A stretch of DNA of 64,000 bases from Nocardia rhamnosiphila NBRC 108938. Its GTDB lineage: Bacteria > Actinomycetota > Actinomycetes > Mycobacteriales > Mycobacteriaceae. The notes beneath the pieces were generated by a model that was not told where the DNA came from, made no database searches, and saw nothing but the letters and a program-made list of their open reading frames with translations. This document shows positions 1-9,204 of the stretch, piece after piece (positions within the stretch are counted from its first letter, which is position 1; every line of letters starts with the position of its first letter). The translations under genes and the position numbers were made by a program. Where the stretch lies: the NCBI RefSeq assembly GCF_000720425.1, contig NZ_JOAJ01000014.1, positions 1-64,000 on the forward strand, written 5' to 3'.

Positions 1-2
1 TC

Positions 3-1697
3 GGTGAGCGGTCGCGGTTGTTCGGGTTGGCTCGGTCGAGTTGGGCGGATTATGATCGTTCGTTGATCAGTGCGGGTGGCGGCGTCTACGACCGCACCGT
101 GAAATCGGTGCCCATCAGTCCGCAGGCCCGGGCGGCGCTCGGGCTGCCCGACGATGTGGTGAAACTTTCCCCACCCGAATTGATCCGCGCCATTCTGCTC
201 GCCCCGGTGCAATTGCTCTGGAACGGCGGTATCGGTACCTATATCAAGGCGAGTTCGGAAACGAACGCCGACGCCGGTGATAAATCGAACGACGCGGTTC
301 GCGTGAATGCCGACCAGCTTCGGGTGAAGGTGGTCGGTGAGGGCGGAAACCTCGGTGTGACGGCGCTGGGGCGTATCGAGTTCTGCCGTAACGGCGGGAA
401 GATGAACACCGACGCGCTGGATAATTCCGCGGGGGTGGATTGCTCCGATCACGAGGTGAATACGCAGATGGTGCTGCAGGACAATGTGTCCCAGAACTAT
501 GTGATGGGCATATCCCGGGCGGAGTCGGCGCGGATGCTCAATGTGCACCGGCGTCTCATCGAAGAACTCGAGACCGAGCGCGGACTCGATCGGGGTCTGG
601 AGGCGCTGCCCACCGACGCCGTCCTCAAGCGCCGGCTCGAGGAGGGCACCGGGCTCGCCTCGCCCGAACTCGCGAATCTGCTGGCCCATGTGAAATTGGC
701 GCTGAAAGCGGACCTGCTGGCCGGCGATCTGCCCGACAGCGCGTTCTTCGCCGCCCGGCTGCCGGAATACTTCCCGACCCCGCTGCGGGAACGGTTCGGT
801 GTGGCGATCAAGAAACATCGCCTGCGCCGGGAGATCGTCACCACCATGATCGCCAACGAGGTGGTGGACTACGGCGGCGTCACCTACACATTCCGGCTGG
901 GCGAAGAGATCGGCGCCACCGCGACCGATACCGTCCGGGCCTTCGCCGCCGTCACCGATATCTTCGGCCTGCACGATATCTGGGACCGGATCCGGGCCGC
1001 CGATACGACAGTGGGCGTCCGCGACCAGCTCGAACTGGAGACCAAACGGACCCTGGACCGGGCGTCCCGCTGGCTGCTGACCAACCGGCCCCAGCCCATC
1101 GCCGTCGGCGCCGAGATCAACCGGTATCGGGTGGGTGTGCGCGAACTCGCGCCGAAGGTGCCGGGCTGGTTGCGTGGTCACCACGTCACCACGCTCACCG
1201 ATCAGGCCGCCGACCTCGTCGCGCACGGGGCGCCGCTGGATCTCGCGACCGAGGTCTTCGCCCTGTTGCATCTGTTCCCGCTGCTCGACGTCATCGATAT
1301 CGCCGATATCACCGACCGCTCCGGTGAGGAGGTCGGCGCGCTGTACTACGCGCTGAACGAGCATCTGAAGATCGACTGGCTGCTGGAGGCGGTCAGCCAT
1401 CTGGAACGCGGCGACCGCTGGCACGCGCTGGCCCGGCTCGCCCTGCGCGACGATATGTACAGCTCGCTGCGGTCGCTCACCCTCGATGTCCTCTCCGGTG
1501 GCGACCCCGAGGAGAGCGCGGACGAGAAGATTGCATACTGGGAGTCCAAGAATCAGTCCCGGCTCGGCCGTTCCCGCGCGGCGCTGGCGGAACTGTTCGA
1601 GTCCGGAACCCACGATCTCGCCACGCTGTCGGTTGCGGCGCGGCAGGTGCGCAGCATGGTGAGTGGGGTGGGCGCCCAATCGGAGGTACCACGGTGA
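3..1697 (+). CDS. gdh: NAD-specific glutamate dehydrogenase, large (about 180 kDa) type, 3' part
   Basis: This is the C-terminal part of the large NAD-dependent glutamate dehydrogenase, which deaminates glutamate to 2-oxoglutarate in the cytoplasm. The reading frame is open to the window edge, so the start lies outside. The first visible residues (ERSRLFGLARSSWADYDRSL) and the following SAGGGVYDR are characteristic of this family. The segment VKVVGEGGNLGVTALGRIEF belongs to its dehydrogenase core. The remainder is the long helical C-terminal extension found only in large GDHs. About 565 codons are present of an expected 1,600 or so. The stop overlaps the start of the thioesterase gene (GTGA), so the two are translationally coupled. 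M. tuberculosis Rv2476c heads the same gene order. Confidence 0.95.
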   Translation, partial: GERSRLFGLARSSWADYDRSLISAGGGVYDRTVKSVPISPQARAALGLPDDVVKLSPPELIRAILLAPVQLLWNGGIGTYIKASSETNADAGDKSNDAVRVNADQLRVKVVGEGGNLGVTALGRIEFCRNGGKMNTDALDNSAGVDCSDHEVNTQMVLQDNVSQNYVMGISRAESARMLNVHRRLIEELETERGLDRGLEALPTDAVLKRRLEEGTGLASPELANLLAHVKLALKADLLAGDLPDSAFFAARLPEYFPTPLRERFGVAIKKHRLRREIVTTMIANEVVDYGGVTYTFRLGEEIGATATDTVRAFAAVTDIFGLHDIWDRIRAADTTVGVRDQLELETKRTLDRASRWLLTNRPQPIAVGAEINRYRVGVRELAPKVPGWLRGHHVTTLTDQAADLVAHGAPLDLATEVFALLHLFPLLDVIDIADITDRSGEEVGALYYALNEHLKIDWLLEAVSHLERGDRWHALARLALRDDMYSSLRSLTLDVLSGGDPEESADEKIAYWESKNQSRLGRSRAALAELFESGTHDLATLSVAARQVRSMVSGVGAQSEVPR

Positions 1698-2173
1698 CGA
1701 ACGCTGTTCCCCGCAACGGAGCGAGTCCGGATGTGGAGGTACCCGCTGCGGCTTCGCCGCGGCGGTTCCACACCGCTGTGCACGTGCGCTGGTCCGATAT
1801 GGACGTTTTCCAGCACGTCAACCACGCCCGGATGGTGACGCTGCTGGAGGAGGCGCGTATCCCCTGGCTGTTCGATGACGATCGGCCGACCGTCGGATTG
1901 CGCGACGGCTGCGTGCTCGCGGACCTGCACGTGAAATATCGGGGGCAGTTGCGGCACGAGGACACGCCGCTGGATATCGCCATGTGGATCGAACAGTTGC
2001 GGGCGGTCGATTTCACCGTCGCCTACGAGGTCCGGGCGGCGGGTTCCCCGCCCGACTCGCCCGCCGCGGTCACCGCGACCACGCAGCTGGCGGCGTTCGA
2101 TATCCGAACCCAGCGGCTGCGCCGGCTCACCGGTCCCGAACGCGACTATCTCGCCCAGTGGCTGGCCGCATGA
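1694..2173 (+). CDS. acyl-CoA thioesterase, 4-hydroxybenzoyl-CoA thioesterase (hotdog) family
   Basis: A 159-residue single hotdog-fold protein. After about 25 variable residues comes VRWSDMDVFQHVNHARMVTL, followed by LLEEARIPWLF. These are the signature Asp, HVNH and ExAR positions of YbgC/FcbC-like thioesterases, which hydrolyse acyl-CoA to free acid and CoA. The GTG start overlaps the glutamate dehydrogenase stop. That coupling is conserved in mycobacteria (Rv2476c-Rv2475c), but the physiological substrate is not known. Length and motifs are normal for the family. Confidence 0.88.
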   Translation: MTNAVPRNGASPDVEVPAAASPRRFHTAVHVRWSDMDVFQHVNHARMVTLLEEARIPWLFDDDRPTVGLRDGCVLADLHVKYRGQLRHEDTPLDIAMWIEQLRAVDFTVAYEVRAAGSPPDSPAAVTATTQLAAFDIRTQRLRRLTGPERDYLAQWLAA

Positions 2174-2291
2174 GCGGTAGTGCGATACCTTCCCTGCGCT
2201 TCGTCCTCCGCGTCAGTGTGTCGACCGGTCGACGGCGCTCGCTCATGCTCGATGGACACGGCATGAGCGGGTCGGCGGTACCGGTCCGATC

Positions 2292-2969
2292 GTGACGACC
2301 GACCAGCGGGTCCTGTCCGTACCGGACCCGGCAGAACGCGAGAACCTGGCCACCTTCCTCACCCGCGCACAGCGCCTCGATCCGGCGGTGGTGGTGCGGA
2401 TGCGGCGGCGCGGCACCGGGTTGGTGGCCGCCTGGGTCGCCACCGGCTTCGAAGCGCTGGCGACCCGCACGATCGCCGCCGAGCTGGCCGCCGACGATGT
2501 GACGGTCGGTGTGGACACCGTGCTGACCGGACTGTCCACGCCGGGCCCGATCGATCTCGGTTACTCGCTCGATTCGGCATGGCGGGGCGCGCTGCCGCCG
2601 GACAGCGGTTTCGGGCATATCGACGATCTGCCCGCCCGCACCCTGGTCGAACTCGCCGAACGCGGAGCCGACCTGGCGAAGGAACACGGCTCCGGGCACG
2701 GGCCACCCGCGTCGCTGCTCGATCAGACCGTGCTGACCGTCTCCGCGGCGCAGGTACGGGTACAGGTGCCGATGCGGGTGGTCTTCGCCCTCACCGCCAT
2801 GGACTTCATCCCGCACGCGGGAGAACGAGCGGATTCCGAGCGGATTCCGCCCGGTGAGCTGGTCCGGGTGCGCGCGAGTAATACCTGGCTGCGATTGGAC
2901 GCGCGCTACGGTTCGGTCGCCCGCCGGCGAACCGGGGGGCTCTCACTGACCCCGGCGGCGGGAGCCTGA
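2292..2969 (+). CDS. conserved actinobacterial hypothetical protein (Rv2474c position)
   Basis: A 225-residue soluble protein with no signal peptide, membrane segment or catalytic motif that I recognise. The body is rich in Ala and Asp with hydrophobic beta-type stretches (VVVRMRRRGTGLVAAWVATGF, VLTVSAAQVRVQV). Only its position, after the GDH and thioesterase genes, suggests that it is the counterpart of Rv2474c. The start is GTG. It may be cotranscribed with the two genes upstream, with a gap of about 120 bases. Function unknown. Confidence 0.75.
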   Translation: MTTDQRVLSVPDPAERENLATFLTRAQRLDPAVVVRMRRRGTGLVAAWVATGFEALATRTIAAELAADDVTVGVDTVLTGLSTPGPIDLGYSLDSAWRGALPPDSGFGHIDDLPARTLVELAERGADLAKEHGSGHGPPASLLDQTVLTVSAAQVRVQVPMRVVFALTAMDFIPHAGERADSERIPPGELVRVRASNTWLRLDARYGSVARRRTGGLSLTPAAGA

Positions 2970-3003
2970 GACCGCTGCGCCCGGCCGCAGTGCCGTCGCG
3001 GCG

Positions 3004-3723
3004 TCAGGCCGCACCCTCGCCGAGGTATTGCAGCCAGACCGGGTCCAGTTCGTTGACCGTGGACAGCAGACGCCAATGCGGCCCCTTCGGGGATATCAGG
3101 GGTGCGCGCAGCGTCCAGCCCAGTTCGCTGAGCAGTTTGTCGGCCTTGCGATGGTTACAGGGTGCGCAGCTGGCCACACAGTTCTCCCAGCTGTGTTCGC
3201 CGCCGCGGCTGCGCGGGACGACGTGATCGATGGTTTCGGCCTTGCTCCCGCAGTAGCCGCAGCGGTAGCGGTCCCGCTGCATGAGTGCCGCCCGGGTCAT
3301 CGGGACGCGGGCACGGTAGGGAACCCGGACATAGGTGCGCAACCGGATGACCGAGGGAATAGCGACTGCGGCGCCGGCCGAATGCAGGACGGGACCGGTC
3401 GGGTCGTGGTGTACGGCGTCGGCCTTGTCGCAGACCAGCAGCACGATCGCGCGGCGGGCGGTGAGCGCGGTGAGCGGTTCGTAGGTGGCGTTGAGAAGCA
3501 GGACGCGGCGCTTCAGCCAGCTGATCGGCTGCGGCACGGCGAGGTGTGGAGCGGAATCGCTCCCGTCCAGGGAATCGGAACGAGCGGCGGTGTGCCGGTC
3601 GACCGTGTGATCGGACAGCAGTTGCAGCGGAGGAGCCCCCGACCCACGAGCGTGGACGTCGGCGGGCTTCAGTTGTCGGTGGCGTATCGCCTCCGGTGAT
3701 CGGGCGCCGGTCCGTTGCTTCAT
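3004..3723 (-). CDS. HNH endonuclease family protein
   Basis: A 239-residue protein carrying a complete HNH motif in its C-terminal half. It reads YRCGYCGS, then ETIDHVVPRSRGGEH, then WENCVASCAPCNHRK. The two CxxC pairs are structural zinc ligands; the DH and NH positions bind the catalytic metal. The N-terminal half has a short conserved stretch (LNATYEPLTALTARRAIVLL) typical of the actinobacterial HNH proteins represented by Rv2469c. It is probably a nicking or DNA-repair nuclease, and no cognate methylase is nearby. The ATG at 3723 is divergent from glbO. Confidence 0.88.
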   Translation of the reverse strand: MKQRTGARSPEAIRHRQLKPADVHARGSGAPPLQLLSDHTVDRHTAARSDSLDGSDSAPHLAVPQPISWLKRRVLLLNATYEPLTALTARRAIVLLVCDKADAVHHDPTGPVLHSAGAAVAIPSVIRLRTYVRVPYRARVPMTRAALMQRDRYRCGYCGSKAETIDHVVPRSRGGEHSWENCVASCAPCNHRKADKLLSELGWTLRAPLISPKGPHWRLLSTVNELDPVWLQYLGEGAA

Positions 3724-3976
3724 GTCGACCCCAAATTCTGCGTTTCAAGATCATGTGGTATCTCGGCGAGACAAAACCCAGTTGACCATGGAAAGCCCCG
3801 CAGCGCACGGTTATTTTGCACAATGGCCGGTTAACTGTCGCTGAAGCGACCCCCTCGGGCCACAGAGCCCGAAACACCAGGTGCGAGCGGTCGCACCGGC
3901 CGCGGAGCCGGCGAATCTGCGAACCCGTGCGGGCGCGGGCACAATGGACGGCGCATCCGGCGAAACGAGAGGGTTC

Positions 3977-4408
3977 ATGACTTCGGGTAATACGGCTTCG
4001 GGCACTCCGGCGGGCGAACAGGCCACACACTCCTTCTACGAGGCCGTCGGCGGGGCGGACACCTTCCACCGGCTGGTGGCCGTTTTCTATCGCGAGGTCG
4101 CCGCCGACGAAGTACTACGCCCCATGTACCCGGAAGAAGACCTGGGCCCGGCCGAGCGCCGGCTGCGCATGTTCCTCGAGCAGTACTGGGGCGGCCCTCG
4201 CACCTATTCCGACGAACGCGGCCATCCGCGCCTGCGCATGCGGCATATGCCGTTCCAGATCGGTCCGGTACAGCGGGACGCCTGGTTGCGCTGTATGCGC
4301 ATCGCGGTTGCCGAGATCGAGCCGGAAGCCTTGGACGACGAGCATCGGCGCCGGCTGCTGGACTATTTGGAGATGGCGGCGAACTCGCTGGTCAACTCGG
4401 CTTGGTGA
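3977..4408 (+). CDS. glbO: truncated haemoglobin, group II (GlbO)
   Basis: A 143-residue 2-over-2 globin. [22 protein letters not shown] is the group II N-terminus. The proximal region [21 protein letters not shown] contains the His F8-type residue and the conserved Trp near the G helix (DAWL). Group II truncated globins bind O2 and NO and are associated with respiration in mycobacteria (Rv2470). The ATG at 3977 is chosen because AGAGGG lies seven bases upstream; an in-frame GTG at 3881 would add an unconserved tail. Confidence 0.9.
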   Translation: MTSGNTASGTPAGEQATHSFYEAVGGADTFHRLVAVFYREVAADEVLRPMYPEEDLGPAERRLRMFLEQYWGGPRTYSDERGHPRLRMRHMPFQIGPVQRDAWLRCMRIAVAEIEPEALDDEHRRRLLDYLEMAANSLVNSAW

Positions 4409-4721
4409 GATCGGCGGCGGTGGTGCACCCGGTCGGTGCGAGTCGCGCACGGGGTCATGACGGTGGGGATGCCGGCTCGGTCGTGGGGTCGGGATGTCGG
4501 CTTGCTCGTGGAAGCGAAGATGCGGTCTCGCTCGTGAAGGTGCTGTGTTTTTTGGCGCCGCCTGTGGCGACCCTTCGAGGTGTCTCGTAGGACTCGACGC
4601 AGGTGGTTGCGTTGGAGGCGAGGCGTCTGTCGGGTGCGTGACCTCGGGATATGGGGGGTGTTACCGGTGACACGGGCTATCCCTCGGTGAACTACTACAG
4701 AGGATCGTCTACCTTTAGGGC
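4409..4721. other. intergenic stretch between glbO and ctaJ
   Basis: About 310 bases with no convincing gene. Short open frames lack ribosome binding sites and family resemblance. The only structured part is its last dozen bases, which form a probable promoter for the next gene. Confidence 0.6.
4710..4715 (+). promoter_or_regulatory. predicted -10 element of a leaderless ctaJ transcript
   Basis: TACCTT fits the actinobacterial TANNNT -10 pattern and ends six bases before the GTG at 4722. No Shine-Dalgarno sequence precedes that GTG, so the mRNA probably begins at or next to the start codon. A weak -35 (GTGAAC) lies about 17 bases upstream. Confidence 0.4.
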
Positions 4722-5015
4722 GTGAGCATTCTCGAGACGGTGGCGATTTTCGCCGGTATCCCATTGGGGATCTACCTCATAATCGCTGGTTTGTCGTACC
4801 TCGGTAAGCCGCTGCCCGGTGAGAAGCCGGTCCACTTCGATATGAGCAAGAAGTGGACGGCCGCCCCGGTGCTGTGGAGTGCCACCGATGAGGTGACCGG
4901 TCCCGGTCACTCCTATGACGCCGGTGAGTCGTCGCACGGCTCGCATGTGGCGTTCGATGCCCTCGAGGCACCCAAAGCAGCGTTGATCGGAGGCCGGGCA
5001 AGTGGCAAGTACTAA
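4722..5015 (+). CDS. ctaJ: aa3-type cytochrome oxidase accessory subunit, CtaJ-like
   Basis: A 97-residue protein with one N-terminal membrane helix (about residues 4-26, VAIFAGIPLGIYLIIAGLSYL). A short cytoplasmic tail contains PGEKPVHFDMSKKWTAAPVL. Size, helix position and the position next to pepN and glbO match the small CtaJ subunit seen in mycobacterial respiratory supercomplex III2-IV2. It would sit at the edge of the aa3 oxidase in the plasma membrane. Its end overlaps the DUF5130 gene. Assignment rests on remembered family features and synteny, so it is likely rather than certain. Confidence 0.65.
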   Translation: MSILETVAIFAGIPLGIYLIIAGLSYLGKPLPGEKPVHFDMSKKWTAAPVLWSATDEVTGPGHSYDAGESSHGSHVAFDALEAPKAALIGGRASGKY

Positions 5016-5466
5016 GTGGCCGGCGGTGGTCGAGTCCGAACTGCCGCGTGGATACGCGCTCACCAGCAGCGGCCGGGTCTCCGGGGTGCACGAGGCCGGT
5101 GACGTGTTCAAAGAGGCGCCGTTCGACAACAACGAGCGGCTGGCCATGGACAATGTGCTCACTGAGGCCACTCGGGCGACCAAGGTCCGGTTCAACGTGT
5201 TCATCGGCGATCTCGGTGTGGATCCCGCGGCCACGGTCGACGCGCTGTTCCCCACCACCCCGGAGGCGGCACGTTCGGTGCTCATCGCCGTCTCCCCGAA
5301 CGACCACGCCGTGGAGGTCCGCTCCGGGAGGGATGTGGCCGAGCGCGCGAACGACCGGGTGTGCCAGCTCGGGGTCACCGCCGCGTTGAGTTCGCTGCGA
5401 CAGGGTGAGCTGATCGACGGGCTGATCTCGGCGGTGCGGGTGATGGCCGCCGCCATCGGCCGCTGA
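5002..5466 (+). CDS. DUF5130 family protein (Rv2468c-like)
   Basis: A 154-residue protein resembling the actinobacterial DUF5130 family, which has a TPM-like fold. The core FNVFIGDLGVDPAATVDALF, RSVLIAVSPNDHAVEVRSG and the Ala/Leu-rich C-terminal helix (GELIDGLISAVRVMAAAIGR) are typical. The GTG start has GGAGG eight bases upstream (4989-4993) and overlaps the 3' end of ctaJ, so the two are coupled. Function is unknown; the association with an oxidase subunit suggests a membrane-respiration role, which is inference. Confidence 0.7.
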   Translation: MASTKWPAVVESELPRGYALTSSGRVSGVHEAGDVFKEAPFDNNERLAMDNVLTEATRATKVRFNVFIGDLGVDPAATVDALFPTTPEAARSVLIAVSPNDHAVEVRSGRDVAERANDRVCQLGVTAALSSLRQGELIDGLISAVRVMAAAIGR

Positions 5467-5506
5467 CACCTTCCGGCCGATGGCCGGGAGCACTCGCAGA
5501 GACGAC

Positions 5507-5539
5507 AACGGCGCGTCCACCACTGGTGGACGCGCCGTT
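5507..5539. terminator. bidirectional stem-loop between DUF5130 gene and pepN
   Basis: A perfect 16-base inverted repeat (AACGGCGCGTCCACCA and its complement) around a single central base. It is very GC-rich and lies between two converging genes, so it can terminate both transcripts. Confidence 0.8.
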
Positions 5540-5552
5540 CGCTGTTCGGAGC

Positions 5553-8120
5553 TCAGGAGATATCGAAGGCGCGGGCCCGCAGTGACCTCTCGACCCCCGC
5601 TTTACCCTCGCTCACCAGGCGTCGCAGGGCCGGCGGGTGATCGGCGGCGAGGAATTCGTCGGCGCGGGCGACGGCTTCGTCGCTGATATCCCAGGCCGGG
5701 TACAGCCCGACCACCACGGTTTGCGCGACCTCACTGGACCGGCGTTCCCAGACCGCGGGGATCTCGTCGAAATACCGCGCCACGAACGGCGCCAGCAGGC
5801 TGTCCTGGCCGGCCGGCGCGAAACCGCCGACGATGGAACGGGCGGTGATGTTGGGGACCGAATCGTCGCCGATCACCTTCTCCCACGCCGATTCCTTCAC
5901 CTGCTGCAGCGGGCGCGCGGTGGCCGCGGTGGCCGCCTGCCGCCGGCCGGCCGCCGTTTCGTCGTTGCGCAGTTCGGCATCGATGGTCGGGGTGTCCGGG
6001 CCGTCGGCGTCGATCTCGCCGGCCGCCGCGAGGGCGGTGAGCAACCGCCAGCGCAGGTCGGTGTCGACGGTCAGGCCGGGCAGGCCGACGGCCGCCGGAT
6101 CGCCATCGAGCAGTTCGCGCAGCACCTCGCTGTGCCAGGCGGACAGTTTGGCGCCGGTGAGAGCGTTGACGAACGCGAGCTGATGATCGGATCCGGGAGC
6201 CGCTTCACGCGCCAGCTCCAGGAGCCGGTTCGCGTATTCCGGCCAGCCGGTGGTCTCGGCCCAGGCCGGATCGGCGTAGCTGCGCAGGGTGGTGTTGGCC
6301 TGCATGAGCAGCCGCTGCACCACGCCGATCTCGGTTTCCGCGCCGATACCCCGCTGGACCAGCGCGACGAAATCGCGGGCGCGGAACTCGGCCTGCCGGG
6401 TCATCTCCCAGGCCGCGGACCAGGCGAGGGTGCGGGGGAGGGGGTCGGCGATATCGGCGATCCGGTTCACCAGCACATCGAGCGAATCGGCATCGAGGCG
6501 CACCGAGCAATAGGTGAGATCGTCATCGTTGACCAGCACGAACTTCCCGCGTTCGGTACCGACCAACTCGGGGACCTCGGTGCGCTCGGCGGCGTCCAGG
6601 TCGAGTTCCACCCGCCGGGTGCGTACCAGTTTGCCGTCGCGGTCGTCGTAGACGCCGATGGCCAGGCGATGCACGCGCTGTTCCCCGGCGCCGGGCGCCG
6701 CACCCTCCTGGACCACCGCGAAGGAGGTGAACGTGCCGTCGGCGCCGACCTCGAAGTCGGGGCGCAGGATATTGAGGCCGGTGGTCTTCAACCACTGGGC
6801 GCCCCAGGTGGACAGATCGCGACCCGAGGATTTCTCCAGCGCGGCCAGCAGGTCGTCGAAGGTGGCGTTGCCGTAGGCGTGGTCGGCGAAGTAGGCGCGC
6901 AGACCGGCCAGGAACGGTTCCAGCCCGACGTAGGCCACGAGCTGTTTGAGCACGCTCGCGCCCTTGGCGTAGGTGATGCCGTCGAAGTTCACCTCCACCG
7001 CCGCCAGGTCGGGGATATCGGCGGCGATCGGGTGGGTGGAGGGCAGCTGATCCTGCCGGTACGCCCACGATTTCTCGACATTGGCGAAGGTGGTCCAGGC
7101 GCTGGTGTACTCGGTGGCCTCGGCCTGGCACAGCACCGACGCGAAGGTCGCGAAGGATTCGTTGAGCCACAGGTCGTCCCACCACTTCATGGTGACCAGG
7201 TCGCCGAACCACATATGCGCCATCTCGTGCAGTACGGTCTCCGCGCGCCGCTCGTAGGAGGCCCGGGTGACCTTCGACCGGAAGACATAGTCCTCGAGGA
7301 AGGTGACCGCGCCCGCGTTCTCCATGGCGCCGGCATTGAACTCCGGGACGAACAGCTGATCGTATTTCCCGAACGCGTACGGGACGCCGAAGTTCTTGTG
7401 GTAGAAACCGAAACCCTGCTTGGTCTCGGTGAACAGCCGGTCGGCGTCCATATGTTCGGCCAGCGAGGCGCGGCAGTAGATGCCCAGCGGGATATCACCG
7501 TGCTCGTCGGTGTAGGTATCGGTCCATTCGGCGTAGGGACCGGCGATGAGCGCCACGAGGTAGGTGCTCATGAGCGGAGTGGTGGCGAATCGGTGCTTCC
7601 CGCCGTCCACAGTGCCGGCGCCGTTGGAGATGACCTTCCAGTCCGCCGGGGCGGTGACCTCGATATCGAAAGTGGCCTTGAGGTCGGGCTGGTCGAAGCA
7701 GGCGAACATCCGCTTGGCGTCGGCCGTCTCGAATTGCGAGTACAGATAGACCGTGTCGTCGGCCGGATCGACGAACCGGTGCAGGCCCTCACCGGTGTGG
7801 GAGTACTCGCAGTCGGCTTCCACCACGAGTTCGTTGCGCTCGGCGAGGTCGGTGAGGGTGAGGCCGGTGGACTCGTCGTAGCGGTCGATATCGAGCGGGG
7901 TGCCGTTGAGCACCGCCGAACGCACTCCCCGGGCGACGATATCGACGAACGTGGACGCACCGGGTTTCGCGGTGAAGGTGACCGTACTGCGGGACAGGAA
8001 CGTCTGCTCGCCCGGTTTCCCCGCCCCGTCGGTCAGATCGAGGTCGATGCGGTAGTTCTCGACCGAGACGACCTCGGCGCGTTCGATCGCCTGTTCGCGG
8101 GTGAGGTTCGGTGCGGACAT
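5553..8120 (-). CDS. pepN: aminopeptidase N (M1 family zinc metallopeptidase)
   Basis: An 855-residue cytosolic M1 aminopeptidase that removes N-terminal residues from peptides. The substrate-anchoring motif FNAGAMENAGAVTF is intact. So is the zinc site HEMAHMWFGDLVTMKWWDDL followed by WLNESFA (HExxH-x18-E). The start is MSAPNLTREQ at 8120, with AAGGAG about seven bases upstream; longer in-frame reading is not protein-like. The C-terminal half is the helical ERAP1-like domain. It corresponds to Rv2467, is convergent with the DUF5130 gene and divergent from purC (about 120 bases between starts). Confidence 0.95.
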   Translation of the reverse strand: MSAPNLTREQAIERAEVVSVENYRIDLDLTDGAGKPGEQTFLSRSTVTFTAKPGASTFVDIVARGVRSAVLNGTPLDIDRYDESTGLTLTDLAERNELVVEADCEYSHTGEGLHRFVDPADDTVYLYSQFETADAKRMFACFDQPDLKATFDIEVTAPADWKVISNGAGTVDGGKHRFATTPLMSTYLVALIAGPYAEWTDTYTDEHGDIPLGIYCRASLAEHMDADRLFTETKQGFGFYHKNFGVPYAFGKYDQLFVPEFNAGAMENAGAVTFLEDYVFRSKVTRASYERRAETVLHEMAHMWFGDLVTMKWWDDLWLNESFATFASVLCQAEATEYTSAWTTFANVEKSWAYRQDQLPSTHPIAADIPDLAAVEVNFDGITYAKGASVLKQLVAYVGLEPFLAGLRAYFADHAYGNATFDDLLAALEKSSGRDLSTWGAQWLKTTGLNILRPDFEVGADGTFTSFAVVQEGAAPGAGEQRVHRLAIGVYDDRDGKLVRTRRVELDLDAAERTEVPELVGTERGKFVLVNDDDLTYCSVRLDADSLDVLVNRIADIADPLPRTLAWSAAWEMTRQAEFRARDFVALVQRGIGAETEIGVVQRLLMQANTTLRSYADPAWAETTGWPEYANRLLELAREAAPGSDHQLAFVNALTGAKLSAWHSEVLRELLDGDPAAVGLPGLTVDTDLRWRLLTALAAAGEIDADGPDTPTIDAELRNDETAAGRRQAATAATARPLQQVKESAWEKVIGDDSVPNITARSIVGGFAPAGQDSLLAPFVARYFDEIPAVWERRSSEVAQTVVVGLYPAWDISDEAVARADEFLAADHPPALRRLVSEGKAGVERSLRARAFDIS

Positions 8121-8240
8121 CGGGCTCCTTCGAGGACACGAGTGCAACGGGCACGGGCGTTGTCCACAATGCCACGCCGGTAAGGTTGCCCGCGCGGGAG
8201 TCGATCTCGCCGGCCACACGACCAGGATCGGAGCGATAAC

Positions 8241-9080
8241 GTGAAGCATGTGCACGCCGGAAAGGTGCGCGACCTGTACACCGACGGCGACACGCTGCTC
8301 CTGGTCGCCTCGGACCGGGTCTCGGTGTACGACGTCTCGCTGCCCACCCCGATCCCGGACAAGGGCGCCCTGCTGACCCAGCTGTCGAACTGGTGGTTCG
8401 AGTATTTCGCCGATATCCCCAACCATGTGCTCTCCGCTACGGATGTGCCGCCGGAGTTCGCGGGCCGGGCCGTGCGGGTGAAGCCGTTGAAGATGGTGCT
8501 GGTGGAGTGTGTCGCCCGGGGTTACCTGGTGGGTTCGGGATGGAAGGACTACCAGCGCACCGGTTCGGTCTCGGGGATCAGGCTGCCCGAGGGATTGCGC
8601 GAGGGCGACAAACTTCCCGAACCGATCTTCACCCCGACCACCAAAGTGTCCGATACCGGCCACGACGAGCCCATGACCTTCGACGAGGTGGTCGCGCAGG
8701 AGGGTGCCGAGGTCGCCGGGCGACTGCGCGACCTCACGCTCGACCTGTACTCCCGGGGCGCGGCCTACGCGGCCGAACGCGGTGTGATCATCGCCGATAC
8801 GAAGGTCGAATTCGGCTGGGACGGTGATGTCCTCACCCTCGGCGATGAACTCCTGACCTCCGATTCGTCCCGCTTCTGGCCGGCCGCGGAGTGGGAGCCC
8901 GGCCGGCCGCAGCGGTCGTTCGACAAGCAGTTCGTCCGGGATTGGGCCACCTCCACCGGCTGGGACAAGGAACCGCCCGGCCCGGAGATCCCGGCCGATA
9001 TCGTCGCGGCGACCCGCAGCAAGTACGTCGAAGCCTACGAGCTGATCACCGGCCGCAGCTGGGGGTCGCCGGGGGCGTGA
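8241..9080 (+). CDS. purC: phosphoribosylaminoimidazole-succinocarboxamide (SAICAR) synthase
   Basis: A 279-residue enzyme of de novo purine synthesis that joins aspartate to CAIR with ATP hydrolysis. The GKVRDLY start, SVYDVSLPTPIPDKGALLTQ, the VECVARGYLVGSGWKDY segment, TPTTK, IIADTKVEFGW and the SSRFWP motif are all in the expected order. The GTG start is preceded by GGAG about eight bases upstream. It is a little shorter at the N-terminus than mycobacterial PurC. No other pur gene is adjacent. Confidence 0.95.
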   Translation: MKHVHAGKVRDLYTDGDTLLLVASDRVSVYDVSLPTPIPDKGALLTQLSNWWFEYFADIPNHVLSATDVPPEFAGRAVRVKPLKMVLVECVARGYLVGSGWKDYQRTGSVSGIRLPEGLREGDKLPEPIFTPTTKVSDTGHDEPMTFDEVVAQEGAEVAGRLRDLTLDLYSRGAAYAAERGVIIADTKVEFGWDGDVLTLGDELLTSDSSRFWPAAEWEPGRPQRSFDKQFVRDWATSTGWDKEPPGPEIPADIVAATRSKYVEAYELITGRSWGSPGA

Positions 9081-9204
9081 GGCGCGGTGCCGGGGCCGGG
9101 CCGCTCGTAGCGTGCGGTAGTCGTGTTCGGCTCGGCGCGCTCACGACAAAGCCGGAGCCGGGTCGCTGATTCCGCCTCACCCGTTTTCGAGTGACGTGGG
9201 TCAC

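Noticed and set aside
5637..8183. 848-codon open frame antisense to pepN
   Set aside because: It mirrors pepN codon by codon, is Gly/Arg/Val-rich with no family features, and has no ribosome site. This is a normal effect of high GC.
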